64,000 nucleotides of DNA from Stenotrophomonas nitritireducens (GCF_001431425.1 NZ_LDJG01000017.1:97881-161880), one strand, 5' to 3'; positions 54,990 through 63,909 are shown, counted from the stretch's first letter. Program-made: numbers and translations. Notes: generated from the letters alone by a model not told the origin.

Positions 54990-55727
54990 CTATTCGCCGG
55001 CCAGCGATAGGCCCGGCAACACGGGTGCGTCGGCATCGAGGATGAGGATGCGCACGTCGGCCTGGCCGGCCAGTTCAAGGATCTGTGCCAGCTCGTCCGG
55101 CATGCCCTTGCTGCGGTGCTCCTGCCGAAGCTGCTCGGCGGCGATCCCCTCGACGTCCTGCAGGTGCTGGTCCGTCCAGGGCGTGGAGATCAGCTTGACG
55201 CCGATCGCCGGGCTGTAGGGAATCCGGAACGCGATGAACAAAAAGGCCTCCGGCGTCGCGAGGTCAGCCAGGTTGGCCAGGTACTGGCCGGTTTCGCGGC
55301 TGATGTGCGCGCTGCTGATTTCCCAGCACCGGCTGTAGTAGCCGGTCTCGAAGCTCAACCGCTGCACGACTTCCCGTGCGGCCTCGGCCGAATAGGTGTC
55401 GCCAATGTGGACGGGGCGGCCGTCGAAGTCGTCGCCGTGGATCGCGTACACCACGGCACCCACCATGCCTTCGCCGCTGCCCCCTTCAGCCGCGTCGCAT
55501 TCGGCGATCAGTGCGGCGCCGACAGGTTCGGTGCCAGTCCTGACCACCGCGAAGTCGCTGGTGATGATGCAAGGAGAAGAAACCAGCGCCGCGTCGCAGA
55601 GGTGCTGCTGGCTCGGGTGGATGTTTCGCCAAACATGCGGGCTTCCGTCCTCGTAGCTGATGGACAGCGTGCGGACGATTTTCAGATTCCAGTAGCCGCG
55701 TAGAAAGGGATTGGGATTCTGGGACAT
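54990..55727 (-). CDS. Hypothetical ICE protein, 245 aa
   Basis: Starts MSQNPNPFLRGYWNLKIVRT and has a C-terminal helical part with PDELAQILELAGQADVRILILDADAP. The latter half resembles DUF5983-type ICE proteins. Assignment is tentative. Function unknown. Confidence 0.7.
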   Translation of the reverse strand: MSQNPNPFLRGYWNLKIVRTLSISYEDGSPHVWRNIHPSQQHLCDAALVSSPCIITSDFAVVRTGTEPVGAALIAECDAAEGGSGEGMVGAVVYAIHGDDFDGRPVHIGDTYSAEAAREVVQRLSFETGYYSRCWEISSAHISRETGQYLANLADLATPEAFLFIAFRIPYSPAIGVKLISTPWTDQHLQDVEGIAAEQLRQEHRSKGMPDELAQILELAGQADVRILILDADAPVLPGLSLAGE

Positions 55728-55766
55728 GGGATTTCTCCAACAGAATAATGATGGAGCAAATCCCCG

Positions 55767-55789
55767 CCACCGGGAATTGACCCCGGTGG
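55767..55789 (-). promoter_or_regulatory. Leader hairpin of the 54990 gene
   Basis: CCACCGGG/CCCGGTGG, 8 bp with a seven-base loop, after CTTTCCACC on the transcript. Confidence 0.6.
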
Positions 55790-55810
55790 GTGGAAAGAAA
55801 GGAAACAGCG

Positions 55811-56497
55811 TCAGGTGACGCTGATCGTTGGCGTTTGGGCCAATCGCTCGGCGACGCGCCGGCGCAAATTCATGCGGAATGGCTCGTCGCTGACGCCCGC
55901 CAGCAGATTGATGGTCTCCAGCGCGATCAGGGCCGAAGCCTCTTCGATGTCGGCGGCCACAATGGTCTTGCGCAATTGGTCGCCGAGCTGGAGGGCCTGG
56001 GAGGAGGAGCTGATGAAGCGGACCTCGCGGCTCAGGTAGCAGCCGTTGCCGCCGAACTCGAACAGCCGCGGCTTGCTGCAGTACCAGCAGCCCTCGAACT
56101 GGATGGCGGTCAGGTGGTGCCCGTCATCGAACCGGGTGGCGATCAGAAACAATGCGTCGAGATCGGCGGTGTCCTCGAACGAATGACGGTCGATCAAGTT
56201 CCCCAGCTCTTCGTCCTCATCGGCACGGAAGTGCACGGCGAGCAGTTCGAGCAGCGGCGGGATCGACAGCCCTTCGTCGTCCGGCATCGGAATACCGAGT
56301 TGCGTGGCCAGGTCTTCCAGGCCATCGAGCACGTCCGGCCATTGCGGATTGGTGGTCTCGGCGATCTGGGCGATGTAGGCCTGCCCGTTGCCGGGGTGGC
56401 TCTCGTCCAGCGCGAAGGCGCCGAACAGCGCCTGGATGACGGGCGTCACACGGTCGAGCACGAGAACGCCGGTGGCTTCGTAGTAGTTGTTGGCCAT
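55811..56497 (-). CDS. Hypothetical ICE protein, 228 aa
   Basis: Soluble, acidic first half (DDEGLSIPPLLELLAVHFRADEDEEL) and a GCWYCSKPRLFEFGGNGCYLSREV segment with three Cys residues. No family is recognised. The ATG at 56497 follows AAAGGAG. Confidence 0.7.
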   Translation of the reverse strand: MANNYYEATGVLVLDRVTPVIQALFGAFALDESHPGNGQAYIAQIAETTNPQWPDVLDGLEDLATQLGIPMPDDEGLSIPPLLELLAVHFRADEDEELGNLIDRHSFEDTADLDALFLIATRFDDGHHLTAIQFEGCWYCSKPRLFEFGGNGCYLSREVRFISSSSQALQLGDQLRKTIVAADIEEASALIALETINLLAGVSDEPFRMNLRRRVAERLAQTPTISVT

Positions 56498-56533
56498 GAA
56501 GGCTCCTTTCGATGAATGAACGGAGCCAGCCCT

Positions 56534-56553
56534 TGCGGACGATGGCATCCGCA
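56534..56553 (-). promoter_or_regulatory. Leader hairpin of the 55811 gene
   Basis: TGCGGA/TCCGCA stem with an eight-base loop, inside an outer CCC/GGG pairing, 36 nt before the ATG. Confidence 0.55.
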
Positions 56554-56679
56554 GGGGAAACCGCCTGATGCCGGATGGCGCTGGGCGGGGAGAAAACGCG
56601 AGGGACATGGCCTCGAACGAGGCGCATGTCCCTCATGGGGTCCCGTGAACGCAGTGATGAAGGTGTGCCAGGGACCGGC

Positions 56680-57072
56680 TCACCAACCGCTGTAGTTCAG
56701 CAGCAGGTCGGCGATCACCTGGCGACGTTGCAGATCGAGACCATCGAAGTCCGACAGTCCTTGGAAGTGGCAGCGCTTGAGCATGGCACCGCCCTCGCGC
56801 GCGTTGTAGAAGCTGAACATGGCGGACAGGAACATGCGTTCCCCGCTGCTCAGGACGCCGAGTGCGTCGTTGGCACGCAGCATGTCGGGACGCAGATCCC
56901 ACTTGCTCTTTGCCTGGTTCAGGCCTTCGCGCGTGCCGTCGCCAAACCATTGCGGGCCTGCGATCTCGACGCCGCGCTTCCAGACCTCGAAGAAGGCTTG
57001 GGGCGCGGCGGCGAAATGCTGCTCTTCCCGCATGATCTGATCGACGACTTCCTGGGGCAAAAGCTGGTTCAT
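56680..57072 (-). CDS. DUF1419-like ICE protein
   Basis: 130 aa, helical. PDMLRANDALGVLSSGERMFLSAMFSFYN is the recognisable core. It begins 21 bp after the upstream gene and shares its leader. Function unknown. Confidence 0.72.
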   Translation of the reverse strand: MNQLLPQEVVDQIMREEQHFAAAPQAFFEVWKRGVEIAGPQWFGDGTREGLNQAKSKWDLRPDMLRANDALGVLSSGERMFLSAMFSFYNAREGGAMLKRCHFQGLSDFDGLDLQRRQVIADLLLNYSGW

Positions 57073-57093
57073 GACGTGGTTCCTCCAGTTGGA

Positions 57094-57306
57094 TCAGGGT
57101 GTGGCGAGCTGGGACCAGCCGCCTCTTTCGAGGGCACGTTGAGCCGCGGCATAGCTGCGGAAGTACTGGCAGGATTCCCGCGAAACGGGACCTTCTGTAT
57201 CGCGCGTGCCGATGTAGTGGCCGGCGGCGCTATGCAGGATTTCGAGCGGCAGGAACTTGCCGCAATGGATCAAGGCCAACTGGCCGAAAGAGGCTTGCTG
57301 GGACAT
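57094..57306 (-). CDS. Small ICE protein, 70 aa
   Basis: Starts MSQQASFGQLALIHCGKFLPLEIL. It contains HYIGTRDTEGPVSRESCQYFRS and is co-transcribed with the DUF1419-like gene. It heads the unit that carries leader RNA copy D. No function is recognised. Confidence 0.72.
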   Translation of the reverse strand: MSQQASFGQLALIHCGKFLPLEILHSAAGHYIGTRDTEGPVSRESCQYFRSYAAAQRALERGGWSQLATP

Positions 57307-57344
57307 GGACGGGCTCCTTGGAAAAAGCGGGGCCTCGTCCCTCA

Positions 57345-57361
57345 CGGGATGGCAGCTCCCG
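57345..57361 (-). promoter_or_regulatory. Leader hairpin of the 57094 gene
   Basis: CGGGA/TCCCG stem with a seven-base loop, after TTTCTCAACC on the transcript. Confidence 0.5.
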
Positions 57362-57441
57362 CACGCGGTTGAGAAAAAAGCATCGGCGTCACGGGTGACG
57401 CGCGTCCGCAGACTCGATGCGATGGCGGACTGGCGGGTAGC

Positions 57442-57507
57442 GCGGAAAGAATCCGCGGCAGCCTGGAAACTCTGGCTGCTGGCATGGTGCTGACGAATCA
57501 GCGACAC
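57442..57507 (-). ncRNA. Three-hairpin leader RNA upstream of the 57094 gene (copy D)
   Basis: Stem I 57502-57489 (GCTGA/TCAGC), linker CATGCCA, stem II 57479-57458 (GCAGCC/GGCTGC), stem III 57456-57442 (GCGGA/TCCGC). Stem III shares almost no bases with copy A yet pairs fully. Confidence 0.75.
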
Positions 57508-57585
57508 ATGCGGGCAGCTTCATGCGCGAGGCGAGCCGCGTCAGCCGGAAATCGGCATTTGCAACAGCCCCGATTGGCGAACGCG

Positions 57586-57618
57586 GAAAAAAGAAAGCCC
57601 CGCAATAAGTGCGGGGCT
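57586..57618 (-). terminator. Intrinsic terminator after the 57644 gene
   Basis: AGCCCCGCA/TGCGGGGCT, 9 perfect bp with a five-base loop, then TTCTTTTTTCC on the minus strand. About 78 bp separate it from leader copy D. Confidence 0.9.
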
Positions 57619-57643
57619 GTCAGGAGGATGAGGCGAAACTGGG

Positions 57644-57955
57644 TCAGCGAGGCCTGTCGCCCAGTACATGCTGCTTCCACAGGGCGAATGCCTCGTCCGG
57701 TCCCAGCTCTGCGAGGATGACGATGGGCTGGCCCCGACGGGCACGCAGCGATGCGAAATACGCTGGCCGGTCGGCGATGGCGTTGAGCTTGATGCCCTTT
57801 AGGAACAGCAACTGGCGGGGGCGAACTTTGGTGGTAACGCAGGCATGATTGCGCTTGTTTGGGGCAAAAGGGCCAGCGAAGCGGGCGGACACGGCCAGAA
57901 AACCGCGACGAACTACTTGTACTTGCCAGGCGAGGCGAACGGGTGACATCAGCAT
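57644..57955 (-). CDS. Hypothetical protein at the edge of the ICE-core block
   Basis: 103 aa, basic, with ACVTTKVRPRQLLFLKGIKLNAIADRPAYFASLRARRG. No family is recognised. The strong terminator right after its stop supports a real transcript. The start is uncertain. Confidence 0.55.
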   Translation of the reverse strand: MLMSPVRLAWQVQVVRRGFLAVSARFAGPFAPNKRNHACVTTKVRPRQLLFLKGIKLNAIADRPAYFASLRARRGQPIVILAELGPDEAFALWKQHVLGDRPR

Positions 57956-58107
57956 ATCGCTATGCGGTAAAGAAGACCGTCCTAAAGCTTGCAGGATCCC
58001 GGCATAGCTTCATCATCACCTCTCCGTGACGGCTCATTGGAACGAAAAAGGCCAGCATCGCCGTGATGGACTTTCATAATTGCCAGGTCAACTGGCTTGC
58101 GTGCTGT

Positions 58108-58266
58108 TTATTCACAGCAAGGCATTGCGACGTCGTTGCAGCAATCGCCGCCATCGCAACAGGGCGTTGCAGCAAAAGCGGCGGTGGGCGCTAGCATGAG
58201 GGCCAAGCCGCGGCCGCTCATGCTGGGGGCCGTTCTCTTCAGATTGGTGTCCTGCACCGTGTGCAT
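58108..58266 (-). CDS. 52-aa exported Cys-pair peptide next to lspA
   Basis: It reads MHTVQDTNLKRTAPSM, then a hydrophobic segment ending APTAAFAA, then a mature tail of only 19 residues with three CC pairs (PCCDGG, DCCNDV, PCCE). This looks like a signal peptide followed by a tiny thiol-rich metal ligand. It starts about 26 bp after the lspA stop and is likely in the same operon as the P1B ATPase. No homologue is recalled with certainty. A role as a periplasmic Cd/Pb/Zn sponge is inference. Confidence 0.65.
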   Translation of the reverse strand: MHTVQDTNLKRTAPSMSGRGLALMLAPTAAFAATPCCDGGDCCNDVAMPCCE

Positions 58267-58291
58267 TGCGAATTTCCGGATCGTCCCAATG

Positions 58292-58792
58292 TCACTGGGA
58301 CTCCTTTGTGGCGGCCGGGTTCTCCACGCTCATGAACGACTGGGCCACCAGCGCGATCGCCCCGCCCACGATGGCCATGTCAGCGATGTTGAAGGCGGGC
58401 CAGTGCCAGCCGTGCAGGTGAAAGTCGATGTAGTCGATAACGTGCCCGCGCGTGGCGCGGTCGAACGCGTTGCCCAATGCGCCGCCCAGAATGAGGCTGT
58501 ACGAAAGGCCTTCCGTTTTGCGCAGCGGCCGGGAGAGCAGCCATGCGAGCCATGCCGATATTGCGAACGCGATCGCCAGAAAAAACCACCGCTGCCAGCC
58601 GCCCGCGCCAGCAAGGAAGCTGAACGCCGCGCCGGGATTGAGAGCGTGAACTAGGTTGAAGAATGACGCCACCTCGTGCGACCAACCCAAGGGAGTTGTC
58701 GCGTCAATGTAGCTCTTAGCTGCCTGATCGCCGGCGAATATAACGATCGCGAGTGAGTACCACTGCGTCTTGCGAAGAGATGGTTCATCCAT
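58292..58792 (-). CDS. lspA: Signal peptidase II LspA of the metal cluster
   Basis: 166 aa with four membrane helices. Conserved blocks NPGAAFSFLAG, GGALGNAFDRATRGHVIDYID and FNIADMAIV carry the two catalytic Asp residues. It cleaves lipoprotein signal peptides. Extra lspA genes accompany cadA/pbrA pumps (PbrB/PbrC in Cupriavidus). It starts 3 bp after the ATPase stop, so it is co-expressed. Confidence 0.93.
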   Translation of the reverse strand: MDEPSLRKTQWYSLAIVIFAGDQAAKSYIDATTPLGWSHEVASFFNLVHALNPGAAFSFLAGAGGWQRWFFLAIAFAISAWLAWLLSRPLRKTEGLSYSLILGGALGNAFDRATRGHVIDYIDFHLHGWHWPAFNIADMAIVGGAIALVAQSFMSVENPAATKESQ

Positions 58793-58795
58793 TGT

Positions 58796-61708
58796 TCATG
58801 CCGCCTTGAACTTCAGGAGGCGCAGCCCATTGACGACAACCAAAAGACTTGCCCCCATGTCAGCGAACACAGCCATCCACATGGTGGCATGCCCTGTGAA
58901 CGTCAACGCAAGGAACACCGCCTTGATGCCAAGGGCCAGAACGATGTTCTGCGTGAGGATCGCCGCAGTGCTACGCGACAGCCGGATGAAGGCGGGGATC
59001 TTGCGCAGGTCGTCGTCCATCAGGGCGACGTCGGCTGTTTCGATCGCGGTGTCGGTGCCGGCCGCGCCCATGGCGAAGCCGATGTCGGCACGGGCGAGCG
59101 CGGGCGAATCGTTGATGCCGTCGCCCACCATGCCCACCTGGCCCTCGCCGCCGACCAGGCTTTCGATGGTCTTGAGCTTGTCTTCGGGCAGTTGGTCACC
59201 ACGGGCTTCAGAGATTCCGACCTGGGCAGCGATGGCCGCGGCCGTGTGCTGGTTGTCCCCCGTCAGCATCAGCGTGCGCACACCCAGCGCCTGCAGGTCG
59301 GCCACCGCCTCACGGCTGGTTTCCTTCACGGTGTCGGCCACTGCAAAAATGCCGAGCACGGTCGCATCGTCCATCAGCAGGATCGCTGTCTTGCCTTGGC
59401 GCTCCAGGGTCTCCAGCCGAGCCTGGAGCGTCGCTTCGCTCAGGCCCAGCTCCTGGGCGAGCCTGTGGTTGCCCATGTGCAACATGCGCCCGGCGACGCG
59501 GCCGCGCACGCCGCGGCCAGGCAGCGCCGCGAAGTCGTCGACCTCGTGCAGCGCGATGCCGTCACGGTTCGCCTTGCGGGCGATGGCCTGAGACACAGGA
59601 TGGTCCGAGCGTGCCGCGAGGCTTGCGGCCCAGGCGGCAACTTCCTGCGCCTCGCCGATCAGCGGCACGAAGTCGGTCTGCTCGGGCTTGCCATGTGTGA
59701 GTGTGCCGGTCTTGTCCAGGGCCAACGCCTTGAGCTTGCGCCCGCCCTCCAGGTAGACGCCACCCTTGATCAGGATGCCGCGTCGGGCGGCAGCGGCCAA
59801 GCCGCTGACGATGGTGACCGGCGTGGAGATGACCAGAGCGCAGGGGCAGGCGATCACCAGCAGTACCAGGGCCTTGTAGACCCAGTCAAACCATGCGCCG
59901 CCGAAGGCGAGCGGCGGCACGACGGCAACCAGCACGGACACCGCGAACACCGCCGGCGTGTAGACGCGGGCGAACTGGTCGACGAAGCGCTGCGTGGGCG
60001 CACGGCTGCCCTGCGCGGACTCCACGGCATGGATGATGCGCGCGAGCGTCGAGTCGCTGGCGCCTGCGGTCACCTTGTATTCGAAAGAGCCGGTCTCATT
60101 GATGGTTCCGGCGAAGACCTGGTCACCTTCGGCCTTCTCGACGGGCAGGCTCTCGCCGGTGATGGGCGCCTGGTTGATGGCCGATCGACCCGAGGTGATC
60201 AGGCCGTCCAGTGCGATGCGCTCGCCAGGACGCACGCGGACCACCGCGCCCTTTGCGACCTCCTTGGCCGGCAGCTCTGTCCATGAGCCATCGGCCTGCC
60301 GCACGGTCGCGGTCTCGGGCGCCAAGTCCATCAGCCCCCGAATGGCGTTGCGGGCGCGGTCCAGCGACTTCGCCTCGATCACTTCCGCCAACGCGAACAG
60401 GAACATGACCATGGCGGCCTCCGGCCAGTGGCCGATCGCCATGCCGCCGGTGACCGCGATGGCCATCAGGGCGTTCATGTTCAGGTTGAGGTTCTTCAGC
60501 GCGATCCAGCCCTTCTTGTAGGTGCTGAGGCCGCCGGTGAAGATCGAAACCAGTGCCAGCACGATCACGGCCCAATGATTGCCGTCGTTGACCCAGTACA
60601 CGCCTTCGGCGGCCACCGCCGCAACGCCCGAAACCGCCATCGGCCACCAATTGGTCTTGTGCGCGGCCACCGGGGCATCGCGCGGCTCATCAGTCCTCTG
60701 GACCTCGGCTTCCATGCCCAGCGATTCGATGGCTTCGACTGCCGGCTTGATCGCGTCGGGTGTGTGCCGAACCGTGAGCGTGCGCTGCATCAGGTTGAAA
60801 TCCATTCCCTGCACGCCCGGCATGCCTTGCAGCTTGCCGCGGATCAGACTTTCCTCGGTCGGACAGTCCATCTTCGCGATGCGAAGTACCGTGGTGGCTG
60901 TCTGCATGTCCTGCCGCGCAGCCTGCATTCCAATGGAAGCAAGCGCCTTCTCGATCGGCGCTGAGGTCGCCAGCGTGTGCTGGACTCCCAGCACACGCTG
61001 CATCAGATTGAAGTCGAGCGCGGTCACACCCGGCAGCTTGCCCAGCCGGTCGCGGATCAGCGCTTCTTCCGTCGGGCAATCCATGTTCTCGATCCGGTAC
61101 GTCACCCGCTCGCCGATCGGCGGCGCGGAAACGGCAGCGGTTGGTTGCTGCTGCAGGGCCGAGGATGGGATCACAGCCGCGGCTTCGATCGGCCCCGTGT
61201 GGCCGAAGGTCTGCTCCTTGGCGCGCATGCCGATCGAGGCCAGGACCTGCTCCATCTGCGCGCGTGCCTGAGCGAGGTGTTTCACCGACAGGGTGCGCTC
61301 AGCGAGGTCGAAGTCGAGGTCCTGAATTCCCTCGACTGCCCCGAGGTGCGAGCGGATGAGTTTCTCCTCGCTCGGGCAGTCCATGTTCTCGATGCGGTAG
61401 GTGGTCGACACGGCGGCGTCTCGGACAGCCTGAGCCTTCATGCCCACCGAATTCAGCGCTTGCTCCAAGGCATCGGCCGAGACTTCGCGGTGCGAAATGG
61501 TCAACAAACGCTGCGGAAGATCGAACAGGAGCCGCTCGACACCGGGCATGCCCTCCAGCGTTCGCCGCACCAGTGCTTCCTCATTGCGGCAATCCATGTT
61601 GCTCACGTGGAAAACGGTGGTTTCAGTGCTGGCCTGCTCACTGGCGCACGCCGTCTGTTGGCCATTGCCGCCGGAGCAGGCGCATGGGCTGGAAGGTTCT
61701 TTGTTCAT
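58796..61708 (-). CDS. P1B Cd/Pb/Zn-exporting ATPase with four HMA domains
   Basis: 970 aa. Four N-terminal HMA domains each carry MDC(P/R)xEE in place of CxxC, at about residues 38, 109, 209 and 280. The pump core has TGES, CPC (621-623), DKTGT (665-669), a HP-type nucleotide-site context (DHPVSQAI), and GDGINDSPALA. This is the CadA/PbrA/ZntA group. The ATG at 61708 (MNKEPSSPCACSGG) is chosen because upstream ATGs overlap the -10 element. The His/Cys-rich start may add a metal site. Confidence 0.93.
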   Translation of the reverse strand: MNKEPSSPCACSGGNGQQTACASEQASTETTVFHVSNMDCRNEEALVRRTLEGMPGVERLLFDLPQRLLTISHREVSADALEQALNSVGMKAQAVRDAAVSTTYRIENMDCPSEEKLIRSHLGAVEGIQDLDFDLAERTLSVKHLAQARAQMEQVLASIGMRAKEQTFGHTGPIEAAAVIPSSALQQQPTAAVSAPPIGERVTYRIENMDCPTEEALIRDRLGKLPGVTALDFNLMQRVLGVQHTLATSAPIEKALASIGMQAARQDMQTATTVLRIAKMDCPTEESLIRGKLQGMPGVQGMDFNLMQRTLTVRHTPDAIKPAVEAIESLGMEAEVQRTDEPRDAPVAAHKTNWWPMAVSGVAAVAAEGVYWVNDGNHWAVIVLALVSIFTGGLSTYKKGWIALKNLNLNMNALMAIAVTGGMAIGHWPEAAMVMFLFALAEVIEAKSLDRARNAIRGLMDLAPETATVRQADGSWTELPAKEVAKGAVVRVRPGERIALDGLITSGRSAINQAPITGESLPVEKAEGDQVFAGTINETGSFEYKVTAGASDSTLARIIHAVESAQGSRAPTQRFVDQFARVYTPAVFAVSVLVAVVPPLAFGGAWFDWVYKALVLLVIACPCALVISTPVTIVSGLAAAARRGILIKGGVYLEGGRKLKALALDKTGTLTHGKPEQTDFVPLIGEAQEVAAWAASLAARSDHPVSQAIARKANRDGIALHEVDDFAALPGRGVRGRVAGRMLHMGNHRLAQELGLSEATLQARLETLERQGKTAILLMDDATVLGIFAVADTVKETSREAVADLQALGVRTLMLTGDNQHTAAAIAAQVGISEARGDQLPEDKLKTIESLVGGEGQVGMVGDGINDSPALARADIGFAMGAAGTDTAIETADVALMDDDLRKIPAFIRLSRSTAAILTQNIVLALGIKAVFLALTFTGHATMWMAVFADMGASLLVVVNGLRLLKFKAA

Positions 61709-61748
61709 AGATCGCTCTTCATTGACAAGGTTTTCCCCGGATGCCATC

Positions 61749-61779
61749 ATTAGAAAACCTCTAGTAGATATAGAGTCAA
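61749..61779 (-). promoter_or_regulatory. CadR/PbrR-type promoter of the P1B ATPase operon
   Basis: Minus strand TTGACT (61774-61779), 19-bp spacer with the dyad CTATAT...ACTAGAGG, and TCTAAT (61749-61754). The divergent regulator starts 21 bp away. Confidence 0.85.
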
Positions 61780-61799
61780 GTTTTTTATAGGAAGCAACC

Positions 61800-62198
61800 A
61801 TGATGCGGATCGGTGAACTGGGCAAGAAGGCAGATTGCTTGGTGCAGACCGTGCGCTTTTACGAGTCAGAAGGCTTGCTGCCCGAGCCTGCACGTAGCGA
61901 GGGCAACTTCAGGCTCTATGACGAAGTCCATTTGCAGCGCTTGCTGTTCATCCGCCGCTGCCGGGCGAAGGACATGACGCTGGATGAGATCCGTCAACTG
62001 CTGAACTTACGGGATCGGCCAGAGTTGGGCTGCGGCGAGGTGAACGCGCTGGTCGACGCTCATATCGCGCAAGTGCGGACCAAGATGAAGGAATTGCGCG
62101 CCTTGGAGCGCGAGTTAATGGATCTGCGACGCTCCTGCGATAGCGCCCGAACCTCGCGCGAGTGCGGCATTCTCAACAGCTTGGCCGAGCCCGCCTGA
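61800..62198 (+). CDS. CadR/PbrR-family metal-responsive regulator
   Basis: 132 aa. MerR-type HTH (GELGKKADCLVQTVRFYE) with a Cys in the HTH (about 13), Cys79-equivalent in ELGCGEVN and the C-terminal CDSARTSREC loop. This cysteine set is the PbrR/CadR pattern for Pb(II) or Cd(II). It lacks the His-rich tail of Pseudomonas CadR. It acts on the shared divergent promoter and probably on the site at 63143. Confidence 0.9.
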   Translation: MMRIGELGKKADCLVQTVRFYESEGLLPEPARSEGNFRLYDEVHLQRLLFIRRCRAKDMTLDEIRQLLNLRDRPELGCGEVNALVDAHIAQVRTKMKELRALERELMDLRRSCDSARTSRECGILNSLAEPA

Positions 62199-62652
62199 AG
62201 CTCGAGCGTGTCATCGGTGCTGGAAGTGATCGGGTCCAGTTCTGAGAGCCACGTGCCGCGCTCCATCATGCGAAAGCGCGCGATTCTGACGTTTTGAGAC
62301 GGCGTGCGACCGAGGGCGTGGCCCACAGGAGCCAGCGCGAGCCGGACGACCTGCGCGCCGCAATCTCCGCCACCTTACGGGTTCTCCAGGCCAGACCGAG
62401 CATCGCGGCGTGGCTGCGCAGGTGCAGGTGCAGGCCAAGGTAGCAGTGCGCCACGACGCGGCCCGACTCATGGGCACGCCACGCAACTCGCGATCGCTTC
62501 GCAAGAAGCCGCAAGGCCCGACTCGCGCAAGAATGCGACGTGGGCAAGATCGTATAGCCAGCAGCGCAAGCGTTTGCCGCTGCTGGCCGGCTCCGGAAGG
62601 GATAGACAAGCTGCGGGCCGTAGTCCATTGGAAAGTCCATCTTTCTTGAGTG
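62199..62652. other. Gene-poor stretch between the regulator and the desaturase remnant
   Basis: Open frames of 60-180 codons exist on both strands but show no motif, no ribosome site and an Arg-rich composition expected of GC-rich noncoding frames. It may be further debris of decayed genes. Confidence 0.4.
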
Positions 62653-63116
62653 TCACTCTTTGGCGCCCAGCGTGTGCTTTTGCGACCGGAAAGCGCTGAA
62701 CAAGTGGCCCCCGGGCATCCAGAAATCGCCGTAGTTGACTTGGGCGTCTTCGTGCTCACGCTTGTGATGCCAGCGATGGGCTTCAGCCACCCCGATCAAC
62801 AATCCCAACGGCCCGACCCGGTATCCCAGATTGGAGTGCTGGAAGGCCAGATGCACGACCAAGAAGCCGAGCCATGCGCCGACGGCCAACCACAGCTTGG
62901 AACGCCGCTACTGGCTCAACGGGGAGTGGAAAGGCCGCCCGCCCTCTAGCAAGGCGGCACAAGCGAGCGCGACGATCACTGTGAGTAGCTCCGTCGGAAA
63001 AGACGGCCGGCCGGTCGCGAGCTCGCCGAAGAGCACAACCGCAGTGGCGCCACGGATCAGTGGATAGCAGCCATACCGGATGACAGTCGCAATGAAGGGG
63101 GCGCATTGGTGCTCAT
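62653..63116 (-). pseudogene. Decayed sterol desaturase-family gene
   Basis: The 5' part starts MSTNAPP, then loses frame in a C run near 63100. It continues FIATVIRYGCYPLI to PFHSPLSQ, meets an in-frame TAG near 62905, and resumes in the same frame to AEAHRWHHKREHEDAQVNYGDFW, the His-box of sterol desaturases. At about 150 codons it also lacks the middle of the usual protein. Such genes accompany metal pumps in other islands. Confidence 0.7.
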
Positions 63117-63142
63117 CTGTTCTGTCCTAAAGCTCTGACTGG

Positions 63143-63174
63143 ATTGGAAAACCTTCTAGCTACGGTAGAGTCAA
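63143..63174 (-). promoter_or_regulatory. MerR-type promoter in front of the desaturase remnant
   Basis: Minus strand TTGACT (63169-63174), a 20-bp spacer containing the dyad CTAC...CTAGAAGG, and TCCAAT (63143-63148). It resembles the promoter at 61749 and is probably bound by the same regulator, but it now drives a dead gene. Confidence 0.6.
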
Positions 63175-63273
63175 GGGCGTCCGGGAAGACCCTGTGGCAA
63201 GTTCGTTGCATCTGCGCCTTGACTCTCCAGCCGCTACAGGCTTCAGCATCCATCGATTTGGAAGGAACAATGC

Positions 63274-63909
63274 ATGGCTGAAAACCACAGAAATCACGAA
63301 AACGACGAGTTGGGCCGCCTAGATGCGAGCGATGCGAAGGACCGAAAGATTCTTCTGACTGTGTTGCTGATCAACCTGACGCAGTCCGCCGCCGGCATTG
63401 CCCTTGGCATCTGGGCTGGCTCTACGGCGCTGATGGGCGCCGGGTTGGACAACCTCGCCGATGCGTCGGTCTATGCGGTTAGCCTGTATGCCGTCGGTCG
63501 TGCGGCAACGGTCAAGGTGGGCGCGGCCCGCTTGTCGGGTTTCTTGCTAATCGGCCTGGCCGCGCTGCTGCTGTTGGAAGTCCTACGCCGCTTCGCTGGA
63601 GGGGAAGAGCCTGTCGGCCCAGCCATGATGGCCATGGCCGCGCTGAACGCGGCTTTGAACCTAGTGTGCCTCAGACTACTGCGCCGCCATCGCGGGGAAG
63701 ATGTGAACTTCAAGGCGTCAGCGATCTTTACCAGCAACGACTCCATCGTCAATGGTGCGATTGTGCTGTCCGGGGTGCTGGTGATGGGGTTCGGGTCGAA
63801 CATCCCGGATCTGGTGCTGGGCGTCATCGTGGCCGCAATCGCAGCGAATGGGGGGCGGGAAATCCTGCGCGAAGCATCGGAAACAGCTCGCCGTAAGGCG
63901 GGCACATAA
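63274..63909 (+). CDS. CDF-like cation transporter, short form
   Basis: 211 aa with about six membrane helices and no cytoplasmic C-terminal domain. The second helix carries DNLAD (DxxxD) and the fifth NDSIVN, at the places of the zinc-site residues of cation diffusion facilitators. Such short CDF-like proteins lie next to cadR in many metal islands. It may export Zn, Cd or Co. The His-rich start (MAENHRNHEND) may bind metal. Confidence 0.82.
   Translation: MAENHRNHENDELGRLDASDAKDRKILLTVLLINLTQSAAGIALGIWAGSTALMGAGLDNLADASVYAVSLYAVGRAATVKVGAARLSGFLLIGLAALLLLEVLRRFAGGEEPVGPAMMAMAALNAALNLVCLRLLRRHRGEDVNFKASAIFTSNDSIVNGAIVLSGVLVMGFGSNIPDLVLGVIVAAIAANGGREILREASETARRKAGT

Noticed and set aside
57956..58107. 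Possible ICE end or att site between ICE-core and cad genes
   Set aside because: No tRNA end, integrase or matching direct repeat is visible. The junction cannot be called from the window.
62211..62759. Minus frame of 182 codons
   Set aside because: No motif, no ribosome site, and it overlaps the end of the desaturase remnant in another frame.
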